Shown one piece after another: positions 34,131 to 42,985 of a DNA stretch of 64,000 bases; positions within the stretch are counted from its first letter, which is position 1; every line of letters begins with the position of its first letter. The stretch lies in assembly GCF_965230805.1 (NCBI RefSeq), contig NZ_OZ246019.1, forward strand, positions 2,666,001 through 2,730,000, given 5' to 3'. Made by a program: the position numbers and the translations under genes. Under the pieces are notes generated by a model that saw nothing but the letters and a program-made list of their open reading frames with translations, was not told the origin of the DNA and did no database searches. Source of the DNA: Marinifilum sp965230805. Lineage in GTDB: Bacteria > Bacteroidota > Bacteroidia > Bacteroidales > Marinifilaceae.

Positions 34131-35304
34131 GTATAATTTCAGATCGTTTAAATATTTTGTTTTCATCAAAGAGTTTTCGATAAGTGTAATGAGTTTTGTA
34201 TACTTCTGCGCCAATGTGTTTCATTAAATGGCTCATTCTTGGATTAAAATCACCAATCCAATTCATTTCCAAGGTTTTAAATGGGAACTTTTTGTCAAGG
34301 CTTGATTTTGAGAATTCATAAATCATGGCAGCTTCAATTCCTCTTTTTTGGAATTCTGGCACAACACCAAATATCAGACCAATGGCATTCTTATTTTTTT
34401 GAAAATATTTGTAAAAAAGAAATCTAAGCTTACCAAACAAATTAATTTTACCATTAATGTGCTGTAAATATTCATTCAAATCCTGTATCATGATAAAAAA
34501 GCCAATGGGTTGATTGTTGTGATAGGCAAACCACATTAATTTTTCATGAATAATTGGTTTTAGTTCATCGAAAAGAGTTTTTGTTTGGTGTTCTGTGATT
34601 CCCTCTATTCCAGGAATTTCCTTTATCCACGCTTCATTGTAAATCTGAACAAAATCTTTAATGAATTGTTTTGTTTTAGATTTTAAAAAGTGTTTCACTC
34701 TATAATTTGGATTTTTACTTAATCTTTCGGCTTTCCACTTTATGATATCGCTTAAGCTATCTGGAGAGAAAATGGTTTTGTAAGTAAATTGCTTAAAGTA
34801 AACCTTGAAACCATAACTTTCAAAGAAACTTTTATAGTAAGCCTTGTGGTACGGCATGTTGTAAACAGGTCGATGTTCTCCTTCTACTTGCAATCCCCAC
34901 CACTGATGTCTTTCTCCAAAATTTATTGGCCCATCCATCGCTTCTATTTTTCTCTTTTGAAGCCAGTTCTTGCAGTGATCAAAAAGAGTAAATGCTGCCT
35001 CTTTATCTTCGATACACTCAAAAAAACCTATGCCTCCTGTTGGTTGATCGCTTAAATCTTTGGATTTGTGATCGATAAATGCAGCAATGCGGCCAATAGT
35101 TTCATTCGAACTGTTGATGATGATCCAGCGACAGCATTCTCCATGTTGAAACATCTTATTTTCGTTGGGATTAAAGATATTTTCAATTTCAAAATCGAGA
35201 GGTCTTATCCAGTTTTTTTCATTTTGATACAATCGAACAGGCAATTCGAGGAATTCCTTCCTTGTTTTATGATCTTTTATCTCAATGATTGTAAAACGTC
35301 CCAT
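34126..35304 (-). CDS. GNAT-like (YghO-type) protein
   Basis: This 392-aa soluble protein belongs to a Bacteroidota family resembling YghO and the acyl-CoA N-acyltransferase fold. Recognisable parts include RLYQNEKNWIRPLDFEIENI near the N-terminus, GGIGFFECIEDKEAAFTLFD and AMDGPINFGERHQWWG in the middle, and an acetyltransferase-like block (GLIFGVVPEFQKRGIEAAMI) near residue 320. The substrate is unknown. It lies seven bases after the UPF0104-type gene on the same strand, so both are probably in one operon. Confidence 0.8.
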   Translation of the reverse strand: MGRFTIIEIKDHKTRKEFLELPVRLYQNEKNWIRPLDFEIENIFNPNENKMFQHGECCRWIIINSSNETIGRIAAFIDHKSKDLSDQPTGGIGFFECIEDKEAAFTLFDHCKNWLQKRKIEAMDGPINFGERHQWWGLQVEGEHRPVYNMPYHKAYYKSFFESYGFKVYFKQFTYKTIFSPDSLSDIIKWKAERLSKNPNYRVKHFLKSKTKQFIKDFVQIYNEAWIKEIPGIEGITEHQTKTLFDELKPIIHEKLMWFAYHNNQPIGFFIMIQDLNEYLQHINGKINLFGKLRFLFYKYFQKNKNAIGLIFGVVPEFQKRGIEAAMIYEFSKSSLDKKFPFKTLEMNWIGDFNPRMSHLMKHIGAEVYKTHYTYRKLFDENKIFKRSEIIQ

Positions 35305-35310
35305 TTAAGC

Positions 35311-36369
35311 TTAAGCTTGGTTTTTGATTAATTCTTTTTTATTTGCAAAGGGAAGGGCAATTACAGAAAGTGCTCCAACAATTATGATCATGGCAGTTTG
35401 TGCCCCGTGAACCACCAAAGCAAAACTTCTTGACATGCTCTCAATGTTTTGAACTTCAGGGAGGTAAACAAGCAGTGTGCCAATTACCATAAAATGCCAT
35501 GCTCCAATTCCACCTTGAACGGGTGCAACCATTCCTAAAGCACTCATCACAAACACCGTTAGTCCCGCCAAAGCTGGAAGGTTTGAAGTGAAGCCAAAAC
35601 TAAAGAAACAAATGTATGTCATTAGGTAATACATCAGCCAAATAAACACTGTGTGCAAAACAAATGGCCATTTGTTCTCAATTTTTTTGATGGTTCTAAA
35701 ACCATCCATGAAATTTATTAGAGTTTGATCTATTTTTTTAAAAACTCTAGTGTGTTTAAATTTCTTTCTAAGTAACCAAACGGTTAGAATGATCGCAAAT
35801 AAAGTATATAAGGTGTATGCGGAGGCAAAGATATTGGATAGTTTTGCACTTACCTCAGGGTTGTTGCTGAAGAAGTTAGCGATAACTGAAAATTGAGTTG
35901 ACAATGCAATCAAAAGGAAAATGAAAAGCATAATGATGTCTAAAACGCGTTCGAGTACCACAGTGCCTACCAATTGAGAAAAGGAAATTTTTTCATATTT
36001 ACTGATGATTCCACATCTTGAAATTTCTCCCATTCTGGGCAGGGCAAGGTTAGCAAAATAACCAACCATTACGGCAAGAAAAGTATTAACTGTGCGTGGT
36101 TTTTTACCAAGTGATTCTATTAGTAAATTCCACCGGATGGTTCTGCTGATATGACTTAATAGGCCAAAGAACAATGATAGTACTATCCAGTAATAATTAA
36201 CGTCATTTTTGATAGTGTGAAGCAGTTCAGAGGCATTTTGGTCACGATATGTGATCCAAAATAAAAGCGCTCCTATCGAAAAGAAGATTAAAAATTTAAG
36301 AGTAATTGCAAGCTTTTTCTTCAATTTGAATATTTTTAATGTTAGAATTTTTCCTAAAAAAACTAACAA
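35311..36369 (-). CDS. UPF0104 / lysylphosphatidylglycerol synthase-like membrane protein
   Basis: This 352-aa inner-membrane protein has about eight hydrophobic helices and the pattern of the LPG-synthase transmembrane (flippase) domain family, including LSHISRTIRWNLLIESLG, GYFANLALPRMGEISRCGII and the GGIGAWHFMVIGTLLVYLPE segment. No C-terminal lysyl-transferase domain is present, so it is not MprF. Proposed roles for such stand-alone proteins include lipid or glycolipid flipping, but this is not established. It starts near the 5' end of the divergent rsmA gene. Confidence 0.82.
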   Translation of the reverse strand: MLVFLGKILTLKIFKLKKKLAITLKFLIFFSIGALLFWITYRDQNASELLHTIKNDVNYYWIVLSLFFGLLSHISRTIRWNLLIESLGKKPRTVNTFLAVMVGYFANLALPRMGEISRCGIISKYEKISFSQLVGTVVLERVLDIIMLFIFLLIALSTQFSVIANFFSNNPEVSAKLSNIFASAYTLYTLFAIILTVWLLRKKFKHTRVFKKIDQTLINFMDGFRTIKKIENKWPFVLHTVFIWLMYYLMTYICFFSFGFTSNLPALAGLTVFVMSALGMVAPVQGGIGAWHFMVIGTLLVYLPEVQNIESMSRSFALVVHGAQTAMIIIVGALSVIALPFANKKELIKNQA

Positions 36370-36543
36370 TGATTAATTTTTTAGTGCGAATACCGACTTA
36401 TTCGGTATTAAGTCCTAATTTTACCGAGCGTTAAAATAAGCTACAAAAATAAGTAAATGTTTGTAATCTCCTTTTAAAAGCTTCTGAATTTAACTTCTGT
36501 TAATCTTGGGGGCAATTATAAAAAGAGAATAAAAAAGATATGT

Positions 36544-37335
36544 ATGGAATACGTTAGGGCGAAGAAAAATCTGGGGCAGCATTTCTTAAAAGATCTCAAT
36601 ATTGCAAAAAAAATTGTAGCAGGCTTGCAGGCTGATAATATTTCCAAAGTTTTGGAAGTTGGTCCGGGAATGGGAGTTCTGACTCAGTATCTATTAAAAG
36701 ATGACAATTTTGAGACTCATGTTGTGGAAATTGATACGGAATCTGTAGCTTATTTGCAAGAGAATTACCCAGAATTATCGGATCGAATTATTGAGGAAGA
36801 TTTTCTGATGTATGATTTATCATCTCATTTTCATGAGCCTTTTGCTGTGATAGGAAATTTTCCATATAATATTTCTTCCCAAATTTTTTTTAAGATCCTA
36901 GAAAATCGTAATCAGGTTCCTGAAGTAGTTGGAATGATTCAAAAAGAAGTTGCCGAACGCATGAGTGCCAATCCAGGGAATAAGATCTATGGGATTTTGA
37001 GTGTCTTGATGCAGGCGTTTTATAATATCGAATATTTGTTCACGGTAAGTGAAAAAGTATTTGATCCACCTCCAAGAGTAAAATCTGCAGTAATTAGAAT
37101 GGTACGCAATTCCACTGCTAATTTAGATTGTGACGAAAAATTATTTTTTCGAGTCGTAAAGACGGGGTTTAATCAACGCCGTAAAACATTACGAAACTCC
37201 TTGAAACCAATCTTATGCGAAAATAAACTTGAAGATGAATTAATGTCGAAAAGACCTGAACAGTTAACTATTACTGAGTTTGTAAGTTTAACAAATAAAA
37301 TTCAGGGGGTATTGAATGTGCAGTTAAACGAATAA
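36544..37335 (+). CDS. rsmA: 16S rRNA dimethyladenosine transferase RsmA (KsgA)
   Basis: RsmA dimethylates two adjacent adenosines in helix 45 of 16S rRNA (A1518 and A1519, E. coli numbering) late in 30S assembly, using S-adenosylmethionine. The 263-aa protein shows KKNLGQHFLKD (7-17), the SAM-binding VLEVGPGMGVLT, the catalytic NFPYNIS motif and a C-terminal helical domain with FNQRRKTLRNSL. The length is typical. mgtE follows after 24 bases, so co-transcription is likely. Confidence 0.97.
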   Translation: MEYVRAKKNLGQHFLKDLNIAKKIVAGLQADNISKVLEVGPGMGVLTQYLLKDDNFETHVVEIDTESVAYLQENYPELSDRIIEEDFLMYDLSSHFHEPFAVIGNFPYNISSQIFFKILENRNQVPEVVGMIQKEVAERMSANPGNKIYGILSVLMQAFYNIEYLFTVSEKVFDPPPRVKSAVIRMVRNSTANLDCDEKLFFRVVKTGFNQRRKTLRNSLKPILCENKLEDELMSKRPEQLTITEFVSLTNKIQGVLNVQLNE

Positions 37336-37359
37336 AAGTTACACCTAAAAATTTTTGTT

Positions 37360-38721
37360 ATGCAATTTGAATTGACTCGCAAATATATCGATGAAGTAAA
37401 AAGAGTTATCGAAGAAAAGAATGAGGCGGAGGCAATTGGATTAATGGAAGAATTGCATCCAGCTGATATTGCCGAAATCTATGATGAATTGAGTATTGAT
37501 GAGGCAAAATTTCTTTATCTGCTTCTTGATGGAGATACCGCAGCCGATGTTTTGGCAGAGCTTGAAGAGGATGATAGAGATCGCTTTGTGAAAGCTCTTC
37601 CCGCAGAGGTAGTTGCTAGAAAATTTATCGATAATATGGATTCGGATGATGCTGCTGATGTTATTGGTGGTTTGTCTGATGAGAAACAAGAGGAAATACT
37701 TTCACACATAGAGGATATTGAGCAGGCTGGTGATATTGTAGATCTTTTGCATTATGATGAGGACACTGCTGGTGGTCTTATGGCCAAGGAGCTTGTAATT
37801 GTTAATGAAAACTGGACGGTTTTAACTTGTTTGAGAGAATTGAGTCGTCAGGCTGAAGATATTGATGAGATTTACTATGTGTATGTTGTTGATGATGATG
37901 GTATTCTAAAGGGAACTCTTTCATTAAAGAAAATGATTTTGAGCTCAACTTCAGCTAAAATTATAAACATTTATCAGCCAGATGTAATGTCGGTTCATAC
38001 TGATGCTGAAGATGAGGAAGTTGCTTTGATTATGGAAAAATACGACCTTGTAGCGATTCCGGTTGTTGATAGTATTGGAAGACTTATGGGACGAATCACG
38101 ATTGATGATGTTGTAGATGTAATTCGGGACGAAGCTGAAAAAGACTATCAAATGGCTTCTGGTCTTACTGAGGATGTAGAGGCTAGTGACTCTATCTGGC
38201 TTCAAACCCGGGCGCGATTACCATGGCTTTTAATTGGGCTTTTAGGTGGTATTTTTGCGGCAATGGTTATATCTGCTCATGAAAATGGGCTTGAACATAC
38301 ACCTGAATTGGCATTTTTTATCCCGTTGATAACTGCGATGGGTGGTAATGTTGGCGTGCAGTCATCAGCAATAATTGTGCAAGCCATTGCAAATAACTCA
38401 TTGGGTTTTGAGAGTACATTTAGCAGAATATTAAGAGAACTGGCCGGAGCCTTAATAAATGGCTTAACATGCTCTCTAATCCTTTTTGTAGGAGCATATT
38501 TTCTCACCGATAATTCAGTGGAGTTAACATTGTCTATCTCGGTAGCATTGTTTTCAGTAATAATATTTGCTGCGCTTGGGGGAACATTAATACCATTAAT
38601 GCTGAATAAAGCCAAGATTGATCCTGCTGTTGCAACAGGACCATTTATTACAACATTAAATGATATTGTTGGTTTATTCATTTACTTGACCATAGGAGCT
38701 TATTTTTTAATGACTCTATAG
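37360..38721 (+). CDS. mgtE: Magnesium transporter MgtE
   Basis: MgtE is a dimeric Mg2+-selective channel gated by intracellular Mg2+. The 453-aa protein has the N-terminal superhelical domain (about 1-130), two CBS domains (about 135-260; EDIDEIYYVYVVDDDG and YDLVAIPVVDSIGRLMG) and five C-terminal transmembrane helices with the selectivity segment PLITAMGGNVGVQSSAI. Length and order match the family. It lies directly downstream of rsmA. Confidence 0.96.
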   Translation: MQFELTRKYIDEVKRVIEEKNEAEAIGLMEELHPADIAEIYDELSIDEAKFLYLLLDGDTAADVLAELEEDDRDRFVKALPAEVVARKFIDNMDSDDAADVIGGLSDEKQEEILSHIEDIEQAGDIVDLLHYDEDTAGGLMAKELVIVNENWTVLTCLRELSRQAEDIDEIYYVYVVDDDGILKGTLSLKKMILSSTSAKIINIYQPDVMSVHTDAEDEEVALIMEKYDLVAIPVVDSIGRLMGRITIDDVVDVIRDEAEKDYQMASGLTEDVEASDSIWLQTRARLPWLLIGLLGGIFAAMVISAHENGLEHTPELAFFIPLITAMGGNVGVQSSAIIVQAIANNSLGFESTFSRILRELAGALINGLTCSLILFVGAYFLTDNSVELTLSISVALFSVIIFAALGGTLIPLMLNKAKIDPAVATGPFITTLNDIVGLFIYLTIGAYFLMTL

Positions 38722-38826
38722 CTAAAATTGTTTCTTATTTCTTTTGGCTGCAAAGCGATCAATTGGGGATATAAAAATATTGACCAGAAAGGAATTTCTA
38801 TGGTCGGATTTCTTTTAGGTTTTTCT

Positions 38827-38834
38827 TAACTTTG
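38827..38834 (+). promoter_or_regulatory. -7 box of the purH promoter
   Basis: TAACTTTG matches TAnnTTTG and implies a leader of about 125 bases before the purH start. No -33 element was found at the expected distance. Confidence 0.45.
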
Positions 38835-38963
38835 CATGGGGTTATTCGAGACCTTGTAAATTACTGGAAGTTAGATATTTGCAATGTCAATAAACCAGAA
38901 TTGTTTTTTCGTAAGAGAATTTAATCTATACCATTTTATAAAATATCTCCAAAAAATAGAATT

Positions 38964-40496
38964 ATGAAGAGAGCTCTAATAAGTGTTTTTGATAAAACTA
39001 ATGTTGTTGAGTTTGCAAAAAATCTAACCGAACTGGGTTGGGAAATTATTTCCACCGGTGGAACATCTTCAAGATTTAAAGCAGAAGGAATTTCGGTTAT
39101 GGATATTTCGGACTTGACCAAATTTCCGGAATGTTTCGATGGTCGTTTAAAAACCATACATCCGCATGTAGAGGGAGGAATTCTTGCCATTCGGGATAAT
39201 GAAGTTCATCAAAAACAAATGGTTGAGTTGGGTATCGCTCCAATTGATATTGTAGTTTGTAACCTTTATCCATTTAAGCAAACTGTTTTAAACCCGAAAT
39301 CAAGCCATGAAGATATCGTTGAGAATATTGACATAGGTGGTCCAACCATGTTGAGAGCTGCTGCAAAGAACTGTAATTTTGTTTCAGTGATTACCGATCC
39401 TGAGGATTATACCAAAGTAATTGCTGAGTTAAAAGAATCAGGAGATACAAGCCATGAAACAAAAGAATATTTGGCAGCGAAAGTTTTTGAACACACAGCA
39501 CATTACGATGCATTGATTTCTGGATATTTTAATAAAAAACTGAAAGTAAAATCGCCAAAAACTTTAACACTTACATACGAAAAGAAACAGGATTTACGTT
39601 ACGGTGAAAACCCGCATCAGAATGCAACTTTCTACACTCAAATTCAGGAGACAGAAGGTACATTAACTGCTGCGAATAAAATTCACGGTAAGGAATTATC
39701 GTATAACAATATTGGAGATGCTGATGGAGCATTGGAAACATTGAAAGAATTCGATGAGCCAACAATTGTAGCTGCAAAGCATGCGAATCCATGTGGAATT
39801 GGTAGTGCTGATAGCATTTCTGAAGCATTTCAGAAAGCTTATGATGCCGATCCGGTTTCAATTTTTGGAGGAATTGTAGCAGCTAACCGTGAAATTGACA
39901 AGGCAACTGCCGAAATCATGAGCGGAATCTTCCTGGAAGTAATTGTTGCTCCGTCATTTAGCAAGGAAGCTCTTGAAGTATTAACCAAGAAGAAAAATTT
40001 AAGACTTTTGGAATTGCCTGAGATCCTAAAATCAGATTATACTGCAATGAAAGGCAAAACTGTATTGGGTGGATTATTGGTTCAGGATCAGGATCAGAAA
40101 CTGATTGGAGAAGAACTAAAAGTAGTGACCAAAAGACAACCATCTGAAAAAGAGATGGAGGATTTAATGTTTGCATGGAAGACAGTGAAACATGCAAAAT
40201 CGAATGGTATTGCCTTGGCAAAAGACAAAACTTCAACTGGTGTTGGGCCAGGACAGGTAAGTCGAATCTGGGCTTTGGAAAATGCAATTCGTCAGGGAGC
40301 AGAAAGAATTCAGGGAAGCGTAATGGCTTCTGATGCATTCTTACCATTCTCGGATTGTGTTGAAGCAGCTCATAAATCAGGTGTTACCGCTATTATTCAG
40401 CCAGGAGGATCAATTAGGGACGAAGATTCAATAAAAGCTGCTGACGAATTCGGTATTGCTATGGTGTTTACCGGAATGAGACATTTTAAACACTAA
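38964..40496 (+). CDS. purH: Bifunctional AICAR transformylase / IMP cyclohydrolase PurH
   Basis: PurH performs the last two steps of de novo purine synthesis, converting AICAR to FAICAR and then to IMP. The 510-aa protein has the N-terminal MGS-like IMP cyclohydrolase domain (about 1-150; SVFDKTNVVEFAKNL and FPECFDGRLKTIHPHVEGGI) and the C-terminal transformylase domain, with the catalytic KHANPCG motif and the SDAFLPFSDCVEAAHKSGVT segment. It lies 80 bases before mreB, in an order often seen in Bacteroidota. Confidence 0.98.
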   Translation: MKRALISVFDKTNVVEFAKNLTELGWEIISTGGTSSRFKAEGISVMDISDLTKFPECFDGRLKTIHPHVEGGILAIRDNEVHQKQMVELGIAPIDIVVCNLYPFKQTVLNPKSSHEDIVENIDIGGPTMLRAAAKNCNFVSVITDPEDYTKVIAELKESGDTSHETKEYLAAKVFEHTAHYDALISGYFNKKLKVKSPKTLTLTYEKKQDLRYGENPHQNATFYTQIQETEGTLTAANKIHGKELSYNNIGDADGALETLKEFDEPTIVAAKHANPCGIGSADSISEAFQKAYDADPVSIFGGIVAANREIDKATAEIMSGIFLEVIVAPSFSKEALEVLTKKKNLRLLELPEILKSDYTAMKGKTVLGGLLVQDQDQKLIGEELKVVTKRQPSEKEMEDLMFAWKTVKHAKSNGIALAKDKTSTGVGPGQVSRIWALENAIRQGAERIQGSVMASDAFLPFSDCVEAAHKSGVTAIIQPGGSIRDEDSIKAADEFGIAMVFTGMRHFKH

Positions 40497-40576
40497 AGAA
40501 TTTGCTGGTTCGGATATGGAATTCCTACTGTATCCGAATTGCAACATTAAAAAGATAACAGAGATATAGCTACCAT

Positions 40577-41599
40577 ATGGGATTATTTTCATTTTTAACT
40601 CAGGAGATTGCTATTGATTTAGGTACTGCTAACACAATCATTATTTGTAATGATAAAATTGTTGTTGATGAACCTTCGATAGTAGCTCTTGATCGCCGCA
40701 CCGAAAAAATGGTTGCGATTGGTGAGAAAGCTCGCCAAATGCAAGGTAAAACACACGAAGATTTAAAAACCATTCGTCCGCTGAGGGATGGTGTTATTGC
40801 CGACTTTAATGCGGCAGAGCAGATGATACGGGGGATGATTAAGATGATTAACAAAAAACCTCGTTTATTTCCTCCTTCATTAAGAATTGTTGTGTGTATT
40901 CCTTCGGGTAGTACCGAGGTAGAGATGCGTGCAGTACGCGACTCCTCGGAGCATGCAGGTGGTAGAGATGTCTACATGATTTACGAGCCAATGGCAGCTG
41001 CTATTGGTATCGGAATTGATGTGGAAGCTCCGGAAGGAAACATGGTAGTTGATATAGGTGGTGGTACTACCGAAATTGCAGTTATTTCATTAGGAGGAAT
41101 TGTTACCAATAAATCCATTCGTATTGCGGGCGACGATTTAACTGTTGATATTCAGGAATACATGCGTCATCAGCACAATATTAAAATTGGGGAAAGAACA
41201 GCCGAAGAAATTAAGATTCACGTAGGATCAGCGTTGTCAGAGCTCGAAGATCCACCAGCTGACTTCCGCGTTCAAGGTCCAAATCAAATGACAGCGCTGC
41301 CAATTGAAGTGCCTGTTTCATATCAAGAGATTGCCCATTGTTTAGAGAAATCAATCTCTAAAATTGAAATTGCAATTTTAAGTGCTTTAGAGCAAACACC
41401 ACCAGAATTGTATGCGGATATTGTAAATAGAGGGATCTATTTGGCAGGAGGAGGAGCATTGCTGCGTGGGCTTGACAAGAGATTAACCGATAAAATTAAT
41501 ATTCCATTTCATATTGCTGAAGATCCATTGAGAGCGGTAGCGCGTGGAACGGGAATAGCCCTTAAGAATGTTGATAAATTTTCGTTCCTGAGAAGATAA
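40577..41599 (+). CDS. mreB: Rod-shape-determining protein MreB
   Basis: MreB is the actin-like protein that guides lateral cell-wall synthesis on the inner face of the membrane. The 340-aa protein has the actin-fold signatures IDLGTANT (near 14-21), PSGSTEVEMRAVRDSSEHAG, VDIGGGTTEIAVISLGGIV and AGGGALLRGLDKRL. The N-terminal amphipathic start (MGLFSFLTQE) is typical for membrane attachment. It heads the mreB-mreC-mreD-mrdA-rodA elongasome cluster. Confidence 0.98.
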   Translation: MGLFSFLTQEIAIDLGTANTIIICNDKIVVDEPSIVALDRRTEKMVAIGEKARQMQGKTHEDLKTIRPLRDGVIADFNAAEQMIRGMIKMINKKPRLFPPSLRIVVCIPSGSTEVEMRAVRDSSEHAGGRDVYMIYEPMAAAIGIGIDVEAPEGNMVVDIGGGTTEIAVISLGGIVTNKSIRIAGDDLTVDIQEYMRHQHNIKIGERTAEEIKIHVGSALSELEDPPADFRVQGPNQMTALPIEVPVSYQEIAHCLEKSISKIEIAILSALEQTPPELYADIVNRGIYLAGGGALLRGLDKRLTDKINIPFHIAEDPLRAVARGTGIALKNVDKFSFLRR

Positions 41600-41642
41600 T
41601 CGGGGACGAAAGCATGTGTTATAGTCAGGAATTGATTTTCGA

Positions 41643-42470
41643 ATGAAGAATCTGTTGCACTCTATTGTACGATTTCACTTTACGATCTTATTTATTGTAA
41701 TAGAATTTTTTTGTTTGTTATTATTGGTCAACTATAATAACTATCAGAAATCACAATTCCTGAATTCGAGTAATGCCATTAGCGGAGGCATCTACCAAAA
41801 GGTATCCTCTATCACTGACTATCTTTCTTTGGTCAAGATGAATGAAGAATTGAATCGCGAAAATGCCAGGTTAAGAAATCTTTTGAAATCATCTTACTCC
41901 TTATCGGCTGATTCTTCTTTTTCCTTTACCGATACAATTTACAAGCAGAAATACATCTATCGTACTGCTAAAATTATTAACAACTCTGTTAATAAACAGT
42001 TGAATTATATCACGATTGACAAAGGAAAAATTCATGGAATTGAGAGTGAAATGGCAGTTGTGACAGATCATGGTGTAGTTGGAGTAGTGAAAAGTGTTTC
42101 CAATAACTTTTCTTCGGTGATATCACTTTTAAATAATCGCCTTAGAGTTTCTGCAAAGTTAAAGAGAAACAACTATTACGGCTCATTAATTTGGGATGGA
42201 ATTGATTACCGAAGAGCGCAGCTAAAAGACATTCCTTTTCATGTAAATATTGCCAAAGGAGATAGCATTGTTACCAGTGGTTTTTCTGCTATATTTCCAG
42301 AAGGTATTCCGTTAGGTGTAGTTGATGAAGTTCTGTCAGCATCGGGAAGTAATTTTCAGGATGTAAAAGTATTGCTTTCCAACGATTTTAAAAGCATTTC
42401 ATATGTGAAAGTGGTTAGTGATTTGATGAAAGAAGAGCGATTAAATATTGAGGAGGAGGCATTAGAATGA
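41643..42470 (+). CDS. mreC: Rod-shape-determining protein MreC
   Basis: MreC is a bitopic periplasmic scaffold that activates PBP2-RodA. The 275-aa protein has an N-terminal transmembrane helix (about 13-32), a coiled coil (about 62-90) and a C-terminal beta-domain pair with the conserved ITIDKGKIHGIESEMAVVT, GVVGVVKSVSNNFSSVISLL and GIPLGVVDEVLSASG segments. It overlaps mreD by four bases (ATGA), which indicates coupled translation. Confidence 0.95.
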   Translation: MKNLLHSIVRFHFTILFIVIEFFCLLLLVNYNNYQKSQFLNSSNAISGGIYQKVSSITDYLSLVKMNEELNRENARLRNLLKSSYSLSADSSFSFTDTIYKQKYIYRTAKIINNSVNKQLNYITIDKGKIHGIESEMAVVTDHGVVGVVKSVSNNFSSVISLLNNRLRVSAKLKRNNYYGSLIWDGIDYRRAQLKDIPFHVNIAKGDSIVTSGFSAIFPEGIPLGVVDEVLSASGSNFQDVKVLLSNDFKSISYVKVVSDLMKEERLNIEEEALE

Positions 42471-42970
42471 ATATCATCTTAAAAAATATCATCCGCTTTG
42501 TAGTTTTGATTCTAATACAGGTAACGATCTTGAATAACATTCAGGTAAGTGGATTTGTGAATCCGTATATGTACATTCTGTTCATCTTATTATTGCCATT
42601 TGAAATCCCCAATTGGCTACTATTACTACTTTCCTTTTTCCTTGGCTTTTGCATTGATGTTTTTTGCGGAACATTTGGAATGCATGCATCGGCTTGCGTT
42701 TTTATGGGATATATCCGTCCTTATATTCTGAATTACTTGTCGCTTCGCGATGGGTACGAGGTAGGAACATTCCCTGGGGTTGCTCATTTCGGATTTGGCT
42801 GGTTCTTTAAATATGCGCTAAGCTTAATTTTTGCTCATCATAGTTTCTTGTTTATTATCGAGTCATTTTCTTTCGCTAACTTTAGTGAAACTATGATGCG
42901 GATCATTTTCAGTACATTTTTCTCCTTAACTTTAATACTTACTTCTCAGTTTTTAATGTTCAAAAAATAG
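42467..42970 (+). CDS. mreD: Rod-shape-determining protein MreD
   Basis: MreD is a small polytopic membrane component of the elongasome. The 167-aa sequence is very hydrophobic, with about five helices, and shows the common FVNPYMYILFILLLPFEIPN and GMHASACVFMGYIRP segments. The sequence is weakly conserved in the family, so the call rests on position (between mreC and mrdA), length and topology. Confidence 0.9.
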   Translation: MNIILKNIIRFVVLILIQVTILNNIQVSGFVNPYMYILFILLLPFEIPNWLLLLLSFFLGFCIDVFCGTFGMHASACVFMGYIRPYILNYLSLRDGYEVGTFPGVAHFGFGWFFKYALSLIFAHHSFLFIIESFSFANFSETMMRIIFSTFFSLTLILTSQFLMFKK

Positions 42971-42985
42971 ATCAACAATAGATAA

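Noticed and set aside
38722..38963. Purine riboswitch in the purH leader
   Set aside because: No three-way junction or conserved core could be drawn; only a promoter-like box was kept.
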